A stretch of 37,125 bases of DNA from a virus: positions 1 to 37,125 of the IMG/VR virus record IMGVR_UViG_3300044974_000662. One strand, 5' to 3'. The stretch's first letter is position 1; each line of letters starts with the position of its first letter. Below are positions 22,293-30,096 of this stretch, in pieces. A program made the translations under genes and the position numbers. The notes under the pieces were generated by a model. That model was given only the letters and a program-made list of their open reading frames with translations. It was not told the origin of the DNA and ran no database searches.

Positions 22293-22296
22293 GCTT

Positions 22297-22935
22297 ATGG
22301 CGCTATTTGAATCCATTCGGTTCACGCCTGGCCGGCCACTGACTAAAGAGCTCGGGTCCGAACGGCTAAATACCATCCTAACCGAGATCAAGCGCAACAA
22401 GCCCAAGGGCGAGCGCGGGATCTCGGTGCGGCAGGATGGGACGGGAACTTATATCGGACTTGCGGCTTCACTGCCTCAAGGTGGCGCCTCAGGCCCAGCC
22501 GTCACTCAGCCCTGGGACTTAGTCGCCCGCGTAGACCCCGACGCCGACCCAGAGGACGCAACGCCGCCATACCTTGTCCGCGTTCGCCCTGGCACGGCTA
22601 ACGGCATCCTGCCTAGCAACTGGGACGAGGAGTTTGAATATCCCGGCACTGGCTTGTGGTATGCCAAGGCGGTCATTGCCACGGACGGCGAGGCCGTCAC
22701 GGGTGCCAGCATAGTGATCAACGGCACTGCGCCAGCCGTGCAGCAGCCGGTGGAGTTTGGCATTGCCGCATCGGTGGAATATCTGTTTGGGCTGTTTTCA
22801 GAGGGCCAAGTTTATCGGGTGATCGGCGCGGGGCAAATTGTCCTGCCAACTCGCACTTGGCTAGTGACTAGCGCGGACCCTGTCGCCGCCCCCGGGGAGT
22901 CGCCTTACGACATCTATTATCTGCTCGGGCCATGA
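22297..22935 (+). CDS. Tail tip protein candidate (212 aa)
   Basis: Begins ALFESIRFTPGRPLTKELGS and ERLNTILTEIKRNKP, a helical start, followed by a beta-rich body (PPYLVRVRPGTANGILPSNW, WYAKAVIATDGEAVTGAS). Short start-stop distances place it in the same operon. The beginning resembles trimerising N-termini of adaptor proteins, but I recognise no family. Stop overlaps the next ATG by 4 bases. Confidence 0.55.
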   Translation: MALFESIRFTPGRPLTKELGSERLNTILTEIKRNKPKGERGISVRQDGTGTYIGLAASLPQGGASGPAVTQPWDLVARVDPDADPEDATPPYLVRVRPGTANGILPSNWDEEFEYPGTGLWYAKAVIATDGEAVTGASIVINGTAPAVQQPVEFGIAASVEYLFGLFSEGQVYRVIGAGQIVLPTRTWLVTSADPVAAPGESPYDIYYLLGP

Positions 22936-24764
22936 TCGCCTGGACAATCCCACGGGCAAAAGTCCTGACCGGCTACACTGAGGAGACGGCTGGCGACTCA
23001 GCCAGCAGCACTGTGAGCAGCGCGCAAACTGTAACAGGAGCCGGAGGAATAACTGTCAGCTTTCCTGCTTCTGGAACCACGACAACAAGCGGAATTTCTT
23101 ACACAAGCCACGGCGCAAGCGGGTCTACGACTTACTTCAGCTTTTTCTCTAGCCATTCAACTGCCGGAACAAGCGACTCGCCGCTCTATGACCCCACCTC
23201 TTCTGCCGAATCTTTTACAACCTCCTCAAGCGGAATCACTACAGCCTCGCTAATTTCTGTTGCCGCGCAAACTAGCACCACCACAACCGCCGAATACACA
23301 TTTGCGGTCAGCCTGACCACGGCCACCACTGGCTCGGGGTGGTCTTATTCCAGCAGCAGTTTTTTCACGGTTTCAACAGGTGCAACGGAAAACACGACGA
23401 GCGCACAAACAGGCACTGTCACCTTTGATGCCACAACCGAAAACGGCACAGTTCTTTCAAGTGGCTTGGCTGATACCATTTTGCAGGCCGCAGGCTCGGA
23501 GGTGATTTGGCATTACAGTTCAATCACGAATTGGAGCGGAATATCTGCCGCCACTGACCGCGCTACATCAACTACCCGGCTAACCATTTCGCCACTTGTT
23601 GTCTTAACGGCATTACCAAAGGTCACTGCCAGCACCAGCCAAGGCTCAACCGGGGTGGCGGGCAACTCATCGCACAGCTACAGTTACGCAGACAGCACAT
23701 ACCAGAGCCAATACACAACGACTGCGCCCACTAGCACCATTAGCACCTTTGTTCTTCTTGGAGATTTGCCCAACGAAACGCTGACCTTTACGCCAACCAT
23801 CGCAAGATCAACTACGGAATCGTTTGGCGTAACTCTCTTCTACAGCGATGCAAGCAATGTGGAGGCCACGGATGCGACCACCCGCGTTTTGAGTTTGGCC
23901 ACCGTGTCGAACAATGCAACTCCTGGCACGTTTTACAGTGGCTCCCTGCTAACTTGGGACGCGCCACGCACAACGACAACGGCCTACTCGCTCACGACCA
24001 CCGCGCCGATTGCTTTGTGTGAGGAATCGCAAAGCTCAAGTTCCTATACAGTTTCGGGCCAAACTACTGATTCAGACTTCCCCGGTAACGATGAGCGAAG
24101 CTCTTTTAGATCGGAGGGCGGATACACCAGCGGCAAAACCATAGACCAAAACACCTATCTGCCGCAGTTGCCCATTTGCGGGCTAACTATGGGAAACATT
24201 TTGTCTCAATCCAAATTTGTCCCGAGGGCGGCCAAGGTTGGAACGGCCAGCGGGTATTGGTTTGTCCTAGATGTTTCCGACACGCTTGAGGAAAGAACCT
24301 ACGTTTACGATGGCCGCTCGTTTCTGACCACTTTGATGCCAACCACAGGGCAGTACGTTACTTACAACAGCGACAGCATTACCTTTACCAAGTCCACCCT
24401 AATCTCCGGTCAGTCAGCCACGACCACCTCCAGCGCCATCCTGCAAGTGTCGGGCAATTCGACAACAACCGTTTTTGATTCTGGGCCGATTGGCATTTGG
24501 GGCGGATCACCGGCAGCGGGCGAAACCTTTGCCAACGTGGCCGGCACAGATGGCGTTTACCGCAACCGCATTGGCGGCGAAACATCATCCTTCCAGCGCG
24601 GGGCCACGACATTTTCCACCAGCTTGCCGCTATCTTCCTTTTTCCCCATCCAAGGATTTGGGCCACCCTTGGGCCAAGACGTTGAAACTCGTCCTTCATT
24701 TGGCTACTGGACCGAGGCCCGCAACAGCACGGCACTGCCGCCGACCATGCCGCCTAACGCTTGA
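22932..24764 (+). CDS. Ser/Thr-rich tail or fibre protein (610 aa)
   Basis: After a short N-terminus (IAWTIPRAKVLTGYTEETAG) the first 380 residues are dominated by Ser and Thr (for example SASSTVSSAQTVTGAGGITV and TAGTSDSPLYDPTSSAESFT) with repeated short beta-like strands. The C-terminal third is more ordinary (FVPRAAKVGTASGYWFVLDV, TYVYDGRSFLTTLMPTTGQY). No signal peptide. It is the last tail-structural gene before a glycosyltransferase and an RmlC-like gene, so its Ser/Thr side chains are plausible sugar acceptors. That link is inference. Base composition is less GC-rich than its neighbours in the Ser/Thr part. Confidence 0.7.
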   Translation: MIAWTIPRAKVLTGYTEETAGDSASSTVSSAQTVTGAGGITVSFPASGTTTTSGISYTSHGASGSTTYFSFFSSHSTAGTSDSPLYDPTSSAESFTTSSSGITTASLISVAAQTSTTTTAEYTFAVSLTTATTGSGWSYSSSSFFTVSTGATENTTSAQTGTVTFDATTENGTVLSSGLADTILQAAGSEVIWHYSSITNWSGISAATDRATSTTRLTISPLVVLTALPKVTASTSQGSTGVAGNSSHSYSYADSTYQSQYTTTAPTSTISTFVLLGDLPNETLTFTPTIARSTTESFGVTLFYSDASNVEATDATTRVLSLATVSNNATPGTFYSGSLLTWDAPRTTTTAYSLTTTAPIALCEESQSSSSYTVSGQTTDSDFPGNDERSSFRSEGGYTSGKTIDQNTYLPQLPICGLTMGNILSQSKFVPRAAKVGTASGYWFVLDVSDTLEERTYVYDGRSFLTTLMPTTGQYVTYNSDSITFTKSTLISGQSATTTSSAILQVSGNSTTTVFDSGPIGIWGGSPAAGETFANVAGTDGVYRNRIGGETSSFQRGATTFSTSLPLSSFFPIQGFGPPLGQDVETRPSFGYWTEARNSTALPPTMPPNA

Positions 24765-24782
24765 CACGCCGCCCGCCCGCGA

Positions 24783-25805
24783 GTGTTAGCCATAGCCACC
24801 TACGCAACCCGTTCGTATTTCCACTGCTGGCCCCAGTTCTTGAGGCGCATTGCCGCCGCCGCCGGCCATCACGCCGAGGCGCATTTTGTCTTGGCAACTG
24901 ACCAGAGTGACGAGGCAAAAGCGGCCATCGAGGCCGCAAGAGTTGAATTGCCCGAAGGCTGGCGCATCCAAGCTATTGCTCTGCCAATGGAGGACGGCGG
25001 GGTCGAGGGCAAGGACTACAAGGTGGACGCGCAAATGCGGATTGCCGCCCTCCAAGGCGCGGCCTTTGCCGCTGCCAGGAAGATCCGCGCCACGGCCCTG
25101 TGGTCTGTTGAGGCCGACAACCTTGTGCCGCCTGATGCCCTGCGGGTGGCCGAGTGGGCTTTGCAGATGCCGACCGAGGACGGGTCGCCTTACTATCAGG
25201 TGGCAGCGGTCACATACCCCAACGGACTCTTCCTTGGGGGATGCGGGACGCCACAGCGGCCAATCGAGGAGGACTTCAACGAGAAGGAACGCAAACTAAC
25301 GCCACGCCTAGTCCGCGCCTTGGAAGCCTGCCGAGCCCGACTCAAGGACTGCCAGGACAAAGCCATTGGCGAAAAGGAGAGCAAGCGCCTCGGGCGGCTG
25401 GCCGAGCGGGTGAAGAAATGCCAGCCAGACGGCAACGTCTTTGAAGTGAGCGGCAAACACGGTTGGCGCAGGCGCGGCTGGATGGACTTTGCCTACCCTG
25501 GCATCGGGCGCGGGGCCATTGTGCCGAGCGATTGGTGTGGGTTGGGCTGCACCTTAATGTCGGCGCGGGCGCTGGCCTTGGCGACCTTTGAGGGCTACGA
25601 CGGCAAAGGAACCCAAGACCTTTTCCTGTGCTGGCATCGGTGGCATCCTGCCGGCCTACGCATCGCAGCCATCGCGCACACTTGTGCGGATCACGTTAAG
25701 CGGGACGCCAAAGGCGAGATCGTCCACAACCGGGCGTATCACGAAACAGAAGGCGAATACCGAGGCCACCTTCGGCAACGTCAGCAGACTTGGATGCCAT
25801 GTTAG
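24783..25805 (+). CDS. Glycosyltransferase-like protein (340 aa), GTG start
   Basis: The N-terminal half reads as a GT-A fold: LAIATYATRSYFHCWPQFLRR, HAEAHFVLATDQSDEAKAAI, DAQMRIAALQGAAFAAARKI, then SVEADNLVPPDALRVAEWAL with an acidic E-x-D in the usual metal-binding place, followed by YYQVAAVTYPNGLFLGG. The middle has a charged helical insert (residues about 165-215). The C-terminal GWMDFAYPGIGRGAIVPSDW and TQDLFLCWHRWH could hold acceptor-site residues. The following RmlC-like gene overlaps it by 7 bases, suggesting one sugar pathway. No membrane segments. Confidence 0.6.
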   Translation: MLAIATYATRSYFHCWPQFLRRIAAAAGHHAEAHFVLATDQSDEAKAAIEAARVELPEGWRIQAIALPMEDGGVEGKDYKVDAQMRIAALQGAAFAAARKIRATALWSVEADNLVPPDALRVAEWALQMPTEDGSPYYQVAAVTYPNGLFLGGCGTPQRPIEEDFNEKERKLTPRLVRALEACRARLKDCQDKAIGEKESKRLGRLAERVKKCQPDGNVFEVSGKHGWRRRGWMDFAYPGIGRGAIVPSDWCGLGCTLMSARALALATFEGYDGKGTQDLFLCWHRWHPAGLRIAAIAHTCADHVKRDAKGEIVHNRAYHETEGEYRGHLRQRQQTWMPC

Positions 25806-26221
25806 CCCAGATCCGCCAACTGACGGCCCACCTCGATGAGAGGGGACGCCTAACCGAGATCCACCGCGCAAGCGATGACGCGCATGGCTATGGACAAGCC
25901 TACATCACCACGGCCTCGGCAGGCGTGGTCAAAGCCTGGCACAGGCACGCCCGGCAATGGGATCGGTGGTATTGCGTGGCCGGCGCGGCCAAGGTCGGCA
26001 TTCACAACGGCACAGACAGCCAGACGGTCATTCTTTGCGCTGACCACCCGCAGCTTCTTTTGATCCCGTCAGGGTTGTTCCACGGATTCACGCCGTGTCA
26101 TGGCCACACTTCAGCGGCCATTCTCAATCTTCCCTCGCACGAATACGACCCCGAGAATCCTGACGAGGAGCGCTTGGGGGCGTTTGACCTACCATTTTCT
26201 TGGGAAATTGCGAGCCGATAG
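25799..26221 (+). CDS. RmlC-like dTDP-sugar 3,5-epimerase family protein (140 aa)
   Basis: The cupin pattern of dTDP-4-dehydrorhamnose 3,5-epimerase is clear: DERGRLTEIHRAS, GVVKAWHRHARQWDRWYCVA with the conserved His region, IPSGLFHGF (family: IPxGFAHGF), and HEYDPENPDEERLGAFD, which matches the Y-x-PE-x-E ending. It is shorter than cellular RmlC (about 180 residues). It may work on a nucleotide sugar used by the neighbouring glycosyltransferase; some relatives are simple sugar-binding cupins. ATG 25799 overlaps the upstream stop. Confidence 0.8.
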   Translation: MLAQIRQLTAHLDERGRLTEIHRASDDAHGYGQAYITTASAGVVKAWHRHARQWDRWYCVAGAAKVGIHNGTDSQTVILCADHPQLLLIPSGLFHGFTPCHGHTSAAILNLPSHEYDPENPDEERLGAFDLPFSWEIASR

Positions 26222-26250
26222 GGCTTTGACACAACCGACAGGGCAAGGCC

Positions 26251-26778
26251 ATGCGCGTTTACGTCAACCTCGATTCCCGCGAGTTCGTTGTTTCTCCTGT
26301 TTTGTTGCAGCGGGTCAGCACCCTCTTTTTCACCCGCCGCGACATCGTTCCCGTCCAAGTTCAGTTTGTGCGCGGCGGCACTGTGGTTGAATTGGCAGCC
26401 GGGGCCACGGGCCAGATGGGGCTTAAAAAGACCTTCTCTGGCAGCTTTTTGGCCAACGACGCTGCCTTTACCAAGACCGGCACAGGCTCAACCACGGTTT
26501 ACCAGTTCGACCTCAACCTTAACACGACCAACCTCAATGCCGAATTCCCGCTTGACACTGAAGACAGCATATCGGCCAAGGTCGAAATTGAGTGGACCGA
26601 ATCTGGCACGACCTCCTCTACGCTGCCGACCTCCGCGACGATCTACAACGATGTGATCCGTGGCGGCGAAGGTGTGCCAACCGTGACCGCAGCCGCCTCG
26701 TTCAAGCTCCTTTCGGCGGACTCAAGCCTTTGGACGATCACCGTGGACAACGATGGAATTTTGACAGCGACCAAATAA
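26251..26778 (+). CDS. Baseplate/fibre-associated protein (175 aa)
   Basis: Beta-rich protein starting MRVYVNLDSREFVVSPVLLQ, with FFTRRDIVPVQVQFVRGGTV, a form common in upper-baseplate or fibre-base proteins, and ending ITVDNDGILTATK. The same C-terminal motif closes the 70-aa protein at 29556 (LSVDDDGVLTTTRL), so both may carry one shared docking element. Start follows TTGACA by 19 bases and an AGGGCAAGG sequence. Exact role unknown. Confidence 0.55.
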   Translation: MRVYVNLDSREFVVSPVLLQRVSTLFFTRRDIVPVQVQFVRGGTVVELAAGATGQMGLKKTFSGSFLANDAAFTKTGTGSTTVYQFDLNLNTTNLNAEFPLDTEDSISAKVEIEWTESGTTSSTLPTSATIYNDVIRGGEGVPTVTAAASFKLLSADSSLWTITVDNDGILTATK

Positions 26779-26788
26779 CGAAAGCCCA

Positions 26789-27847
26789 ATGAAACATCGC
26801 CTCTCAATCCTTTTCCTCGCCGCCGCCGCCCTAGCTGCCGCACCCGCCGCAGGGCAAACAGTGAAATCTTTAGGATACAACACAACGAATGGGCAAATCG
26901 TTTACAGTGGCACAAACGCGCTGACCTTCACCAACTCGCTTGGTTTTGCCACCAACGCCCGGGCGACCACGCGCACAAACTTGGGGCTCGGCGGAAGCGA
27001 CAGCGTTACCTTTAGCAATTTGTCACTTGGCGCAAATGGCAGTCTAGCGATAGGGGGGATGAATGTGACCGCTATAACCTCGGGCATAGACTTGGCATTT
27101 AAACGAGCAGGAAGCACTGAACTGGAACTAAAAACCAACGGGCTTGTCTTACACGTTGGTTCTTATTCTTTCAGTGGCGGCAACAGCAATGGAGTTTCGA
27201 CCACCCGCACCAACTTGGGTCTCGGGGGAACTAACACTGTAACCTTCAGCAACATTGCACTAAACAGCTTTCCCAGTGGTAGCAGCACTGGATTTGTCGG
27301 TCACACCGGCGGTCAGTTGTCACTCTACGGCACAAACGTCTCGACCTCGGTCCCTGCCTTTTACGGATGGTCGGGCTTTGAAAGCACCGCCTTTTCCGCA
27401 GCGACGGCGCGCACCAATTTGGAACTCGGCGCAACCAACAACGTAACCTTTTCCAACGTCACGGCCGCCGGAACCCTCGCAGTCAGCAACGCCGCCACCT
27501 TCTCCACCAACGTCTCCGTTGCAGGCTCCCTAACAGTCGGCTCCTTCACCACCACCACGCCCTCGACATGGGCTTTGGACGCCACCCAAACCGCAGCCGC
27601 GACCAATGGCGTATTGACGCTACCCAGCAACGCCAACGTGTTGAGAATTACAAACTCCAACACAATCTCTAGCGTCAGCAACGGCATCCTTGGTGCGTTC
27701 TATTTTTTGATCAACCAAAGCGGCACGAACGTGGTCATTTCAAACAGCGCAACGATTAAGGCGCGGGGCGCGACCAACATCACGCTTGGGGCCAACGAAT
27801 CGGCCACGCTCATCAGCACCACGGCCACCAACGCCTCCGCGCACTAA
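26789..27847 (+). CDS. Fibre-like repeat protein with a signal peptide (352 aa)
   Basis: The N-terminus (MKHRLSILFLAAAALAAAPA, then AGQ) has a basic start, hydrophobic core and an A-x-A/A-G-Q cleavage site, so it looks Sec-exported. After it come three copies of TRTNLGLGG..VTFSN at residues 61-80, 139-158 and 207-226, a repeat style typical of trimeric tail fibres (A-R-T-N-L-G-L-G). The rest is Thr/Asn/Ser-rich. An exported fibre-like protein is unusual, because virion fibres assemble in the cytoplasm. It could decorate the host surface or be released at lysis; the signal could also be an N-terminal hydrophobic docking helix. Confidence 0.7.
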   Translation: MKHRLSILFLAAAALAAAPAAGQTVKSLGYNTTNGQIVYSGTNALTFTNSLGFATNARATTRTNLGLGGSDSVTFSNLSLGANGSLAIGGMNVTAITSGIDLAFKRAGSTELELKTNGLVLHVGSYSFSGGNSNGVSTTRTNLGLGGTNTVTFSNIALNSFPSGSSTGFVGHTGGQLSLYGTNVSTSVPAFYGWSGFESTAFSAATARTNLELGATNNVTFSNVTAAGTLAVSNAATFSTNVSVAGSLTVGSFTTTTPSTWALDATQTAAATNGVLTLPSNANVLRITNSNTISSVSNGILGAFYFLINQSGTNVVISNSATIKARGATNITLGANESATLISTTATNASAH

Positions 27848-27851
27848 TCTT

Positions 27852-28667
27852 ATGACCATTAGTCCAAACAAATGGGAACTCGATGTGCAGGGTTATCTTA
27901 ACGTCTGCAACATTTCCGACAGCACGCCTCGCCAGCAGATCCGCGACTTTTCCAAGGGGGTGAATGACTTGGGACTATGGAATAGCATGGTCTGTTGGCC
28001 GTTGCGGTCTTCGCAGAACTATGGAAGTGGGACCACTGCGTTTTCGCTTGGTGGGTTGGGGACTTTTAATGGGGCGCTTACAAATGGGCCTACTTGGGGG
28101 AGTGATGGTGTGACGTTTGCCAGTTCAGCCCACCACATTAACGTGCCGAGCGCCGTTGGCGTCTTCAACGGCCAAGGCGCAGGGTGGTCGGTTGTAGCAG
28201 CCATTGATACCGACCGCACTGGCGGCGACATAACGCATACAACGCTTACCGCTTCAATTGGCGGCGGCACTGGCGGTCGCGTTAGCATCAACACTAAAAA
28301 CGTGGGCAGTAACCAATTTGCTGCGGGTGGCCGCCGATTAGATGCAGACACATTTGTCAGCAGCACGGCTAATTCAACCAATCAGCGCACTTACCTTGAA
28401 AACCGGAGTGATTGGAATGCAGGGACAGTGCGGTTGGTCGTGAACGGGACAGCACAAACTTCAGCGGCTTATTCCTCTGGCGCAGGCATCACGAGCGCGA
28501 CCGACTCTCAAGCGGTAATAATGGGCAACAGCCCTACAACATTCGCCGCTTTTACAGGAACAATTTCGTTCGCGCTAATCTGCCGAACCCTGCCATCGCT
28601 GGATGACGCAGAACGATTCCGCGATCTCTACAAAACCACCCTCGGCACTGGCCTGGGACTCCCATGA
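27852..28667 (+). CDS. LamG/concanavalin-like receptor-binding candidate (271 aa)
   Basis: The start is ATG 27852; the longer frame overlaps the upstream gene. SLGGLGTFNGALTNGPTW, GVTFASSAHHINVPSAVGVF, GWSVVAAIDTDRTGG, GTVRLVVNGTAQTSAAYSSG and the ending DAERFRDLYKTTLGTGLGLP have the strand pattern of LamG/concanavalin-like jelly-rolls found in phage tail proteins. Such domains usually bind glycans. Position after the fibre-like gene supports a host-recognition role. Assigned by pattern. Confidence 0.65.
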   Translation: MTISPNKWELDVQGYLNVCNISDSTPRQQIRDFSKGVNDLGLWNSMVCWPLRSSQNYGSGTTAFSLGGLGTFNGALTNGPTWGSDGVTFASSAHHINVPSAVGVFNGQGAGWSVVAAIDTDRTGGDITHTTLTASIGGGTGGRVSINTKNVGSNQFAAGGRRLDADTFVSSTANSTNQRTYLENRSDWNAGTVRLVVNGTAQTSAAYSSGAGITSATDSQAVIMGNSPTTFAAFTGTISFALICRTLPSLDDAERFRDLYKTTLGTGLGLP

Positions 28668-29011
28668 GCTACGAAACCATCAGCCGCACCATCGCCGTAG
28701 CGCCCGAGGCCGTGGTGACGCTTTTCCCTGCGCTTCTCGCTCAATACGGCGAAGCACTACCAGATGGACCGCGCGGCATCGTGACCATTGGCGGCCATTG
28801 GGATGACAGCGAAAGGACGCGCATCCGTGCGGCCTCGCTGGCTGACGGCACGATCACGGGCCAACCGCTCACAGATGGCCGCGTGGCCTTCACTTGCCTC
28901 TGGCAAGCCGACCTCGCCGCTGCCTTTGATAACGGCGGCATTGAGGGCGTGGATGAGTTGAGCGCGGAGGAACTGGCTGCGCTGACGCCGATACCGGAGG
29001 GTATGCCATGA
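28664..29011 (+). CDS. Hypothetical protein (115 aa)
   Basis: ATG overlaps the previous stop (ATGA) and the stop overlaps the next ATG. Acidic, with SYETISRTIAVAPEAVVTLF and an Ala/Glu-rich end (GVDELSAEELAALTPIPEG). It may be a fibre-assembly or accessory protein. No family recognised. Confidence 0.55.
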   Translation: MSYETISRTIAVAPEAVVTLFPALLAQYGEALPDGPRGIVTIGGHWDDSERTRIRAASLADGTITGQPLTDGRVAFTCLWQADLAAAFDNGGIEGVDELSAEELAALTPIPEGMP

Positions 29012-29202
29012 GTTTTCTTCATCAGCATCTTTCGACTGTTGAGCGTGGTGCGCTTGGGACGCTCGCCACCGGGGGCAGCGTGGCGGTTTCGTTTTTGAGC
29101 CAGTTTGAGCTTTATTTGCGGATCGGCGGGCTAGTGCTCGGTTTGGCGATTGGCGTGATCACTTTGCTGAGTGTTTGGCGCGACTTTAGAAACAAGAAAT
29201 AA
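29008..29202 (+). CDS. Small membrane protein, holin candidate (64 aa)
   Basis: Has a hydrophobic segment near residues 15-30 and a stronger one at about 37-56 (IGGLVLGLAIGVITLLSVW), ending in a basic tail (RDFRNKK). This is the layout of a class II holin. It sits upstream of the other lysis-type genes, with two virion-type genes in between. Which of the two small membrane proteins (this or the one at 29795) makes the hole cannot be told from sequence. Confidence 0.55.
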   Translation: MSFLHQHLSTVERGALGTLATGGSVAVSFLSQFELYLRIGGLVLGLAIGVITLLSVWRDFRNKK

Positions 29203-29203
29203 T

Positions 29204-29551
29204 ATGGCCGCCACGACATACGACATTCTGATTGAGCAGGGCGCGACTTACAGCCAAGTCATCACCTACAAGGACAACGGCGTGGCCGTGAACCTCACCG
29301 GCTACACGGCCAGAATGCAAGTGCGGGCCACCTTAGAGTCCGCAAGCACCTTGGTTGAACTGACCACGGCCAACAGCCGCATTGCTTTGGGCGGCACGGC
29401 AGGCACGATCACGCTTACAATCTCGGCCACCGACACCGCCGGCCTGACCGCCGGTCGAGGGGTCTACGATCTGGAACTAGTCAGCGGCTCCGGCATCGTC
29501 ACGCGCCTGCTCCAAGGCGTGGCGACCATTTCCCGCAACGTCACAAGGTAA
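29204..29551 (+). CDS. Beta-rich virion-associated protein (115 aa)
   Basis: AATTYDILIEQGATYSQVIT with NLTGYTARMQVR is a well-known pattern of small phage baseplate/Ig-like proteins, and GVYDLELVSGSGIVTRLLQG with a final ISRNVT completes it. The start is ATG 29204, one base after the previous stop. Related proteins lie at tail-tip or fibre positions. It probably works with the 70-aa gene that follows. Confidence 0.6.
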   Translation: MAATTYDILIEQGATYSQVITYKDNGVAVNLTGYTARMQVRATLESASTLVELTTANSRIALGGTAGTITLTISATDTAGLTAGRGVYDLELVSGSGIVTRLLQGVATISRNVTR

Positions 29552-29555
29552 CGTC

Positions 29556-29768
29556 ATGGCGGCTGAACTCGTCATCGAGGCAAGCACGGCAACCCTTGTT
29601 CTAGAGGTTAGCCAGGCGAGCGTCCTTGAGATCGGCGCGCCAGGGCCACAAGGAGCGTCGGCTGTCTTGGCCAATGGCGTGACCAGCGTGACCCTGCGGA
29701 CAGCCACCGGGGCCGAGTTTGCCCTAAGCGTGGATGATGACGGTGTGCTGACTACCACGCGGCTATAA
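29556..29768 (+). CDS. Small fibre-associated protein (70 aa)
   Basis: A collagen-like GAPGPQGAS in the middle and the C-terminal LSVDDDGVLTTTRL, shared with the end of the protein at 26251. The N-terminus is beta-like (ELVIEASTATLVLEVSQASV). Short proteins of this kind often follow the IEQGATY-type gene in phage genomes. Function not established. Confidence 0.55.
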   Translation: MAAELVIEASTATLVLEVSQASVLEIGAPGPQGASAVLANGVTSVTLRTATGAEFALSVDDDGVLTTTRL

Positions 29769-29794
29769 CCCCTTTGACACCTAGGCGTGAGTCT

Positions 29795-29956
29795 ATGGAA
29801 AAAGTCATCGAGCAACTCGGGCAATCTTCAACTTGGCGCGGCCTCATTCTCCTGGCGGGTGCGCTTGGGTGGCAGCTTTCGGAAAGCCACAACGAGGCCA
29901 TCATCGCCGCCGCGCTCGGTCTGGTCGGACTGATCAACGTCTTCCGCAAGGGCTAA
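29795..29956 (+). CDS. Small membrane protein, second holin/antiholin candidate (53 aa)
   Basis: Two short hydrophobic stretches (LILLAGALGWQL and AIIAAALGLVGLINVF) with a basic end. The ATG at 29795 lies 15 bases after TTGACA. A TTG at 29774 is in frame and would add seven residues (TTG is the first part of TTGACA), but ATG is preferred. Its stop overlaps the lipoprotein start, placing it in the lysis cassette. Confidence 0.6.
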   Translation: MEKVIEQLGQSSTWRGLILLAGALGWQLSESHNEAIIAAALGLVGLINVFRKG

Positions 29957-30096
29957 TGCGCGCCATCCTGTTGGCGCTTCTCGCGCTGGCCTTCACCGGC
30001 TGCGCGGGAACCAAGTTCAATTTGGGCTACGACTTCCAAGCGAAGCGTTTTTTTGCCGAGTTGGAAGCGCCTCTTGAGCCCGGCCTTAAAAAGTGA
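29956..30096 (+). CDS. Small lipoprotein, o-spanin (Rz1-like) candidate (46 aa)
   Basis: MRAILLALLALAFTGCAGTK has a lipobox (AFTGC) after a hydrophobic signal, so the mature protein would be about 32 residues, anchored by Cys15. Such short outer-membrane lipoproteins next to an amidase and holin are typical o-spanins and indicate a Gram-negative host. No clear i-spanin partner was seen. It overlaps the previous stop by 1 base and the amidase start by 4. Confidence 0.6.
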   Translation: MRAILLALLALAFTGCAGTKFNLGYDFQAKRFFAELEAPLEPGLKK

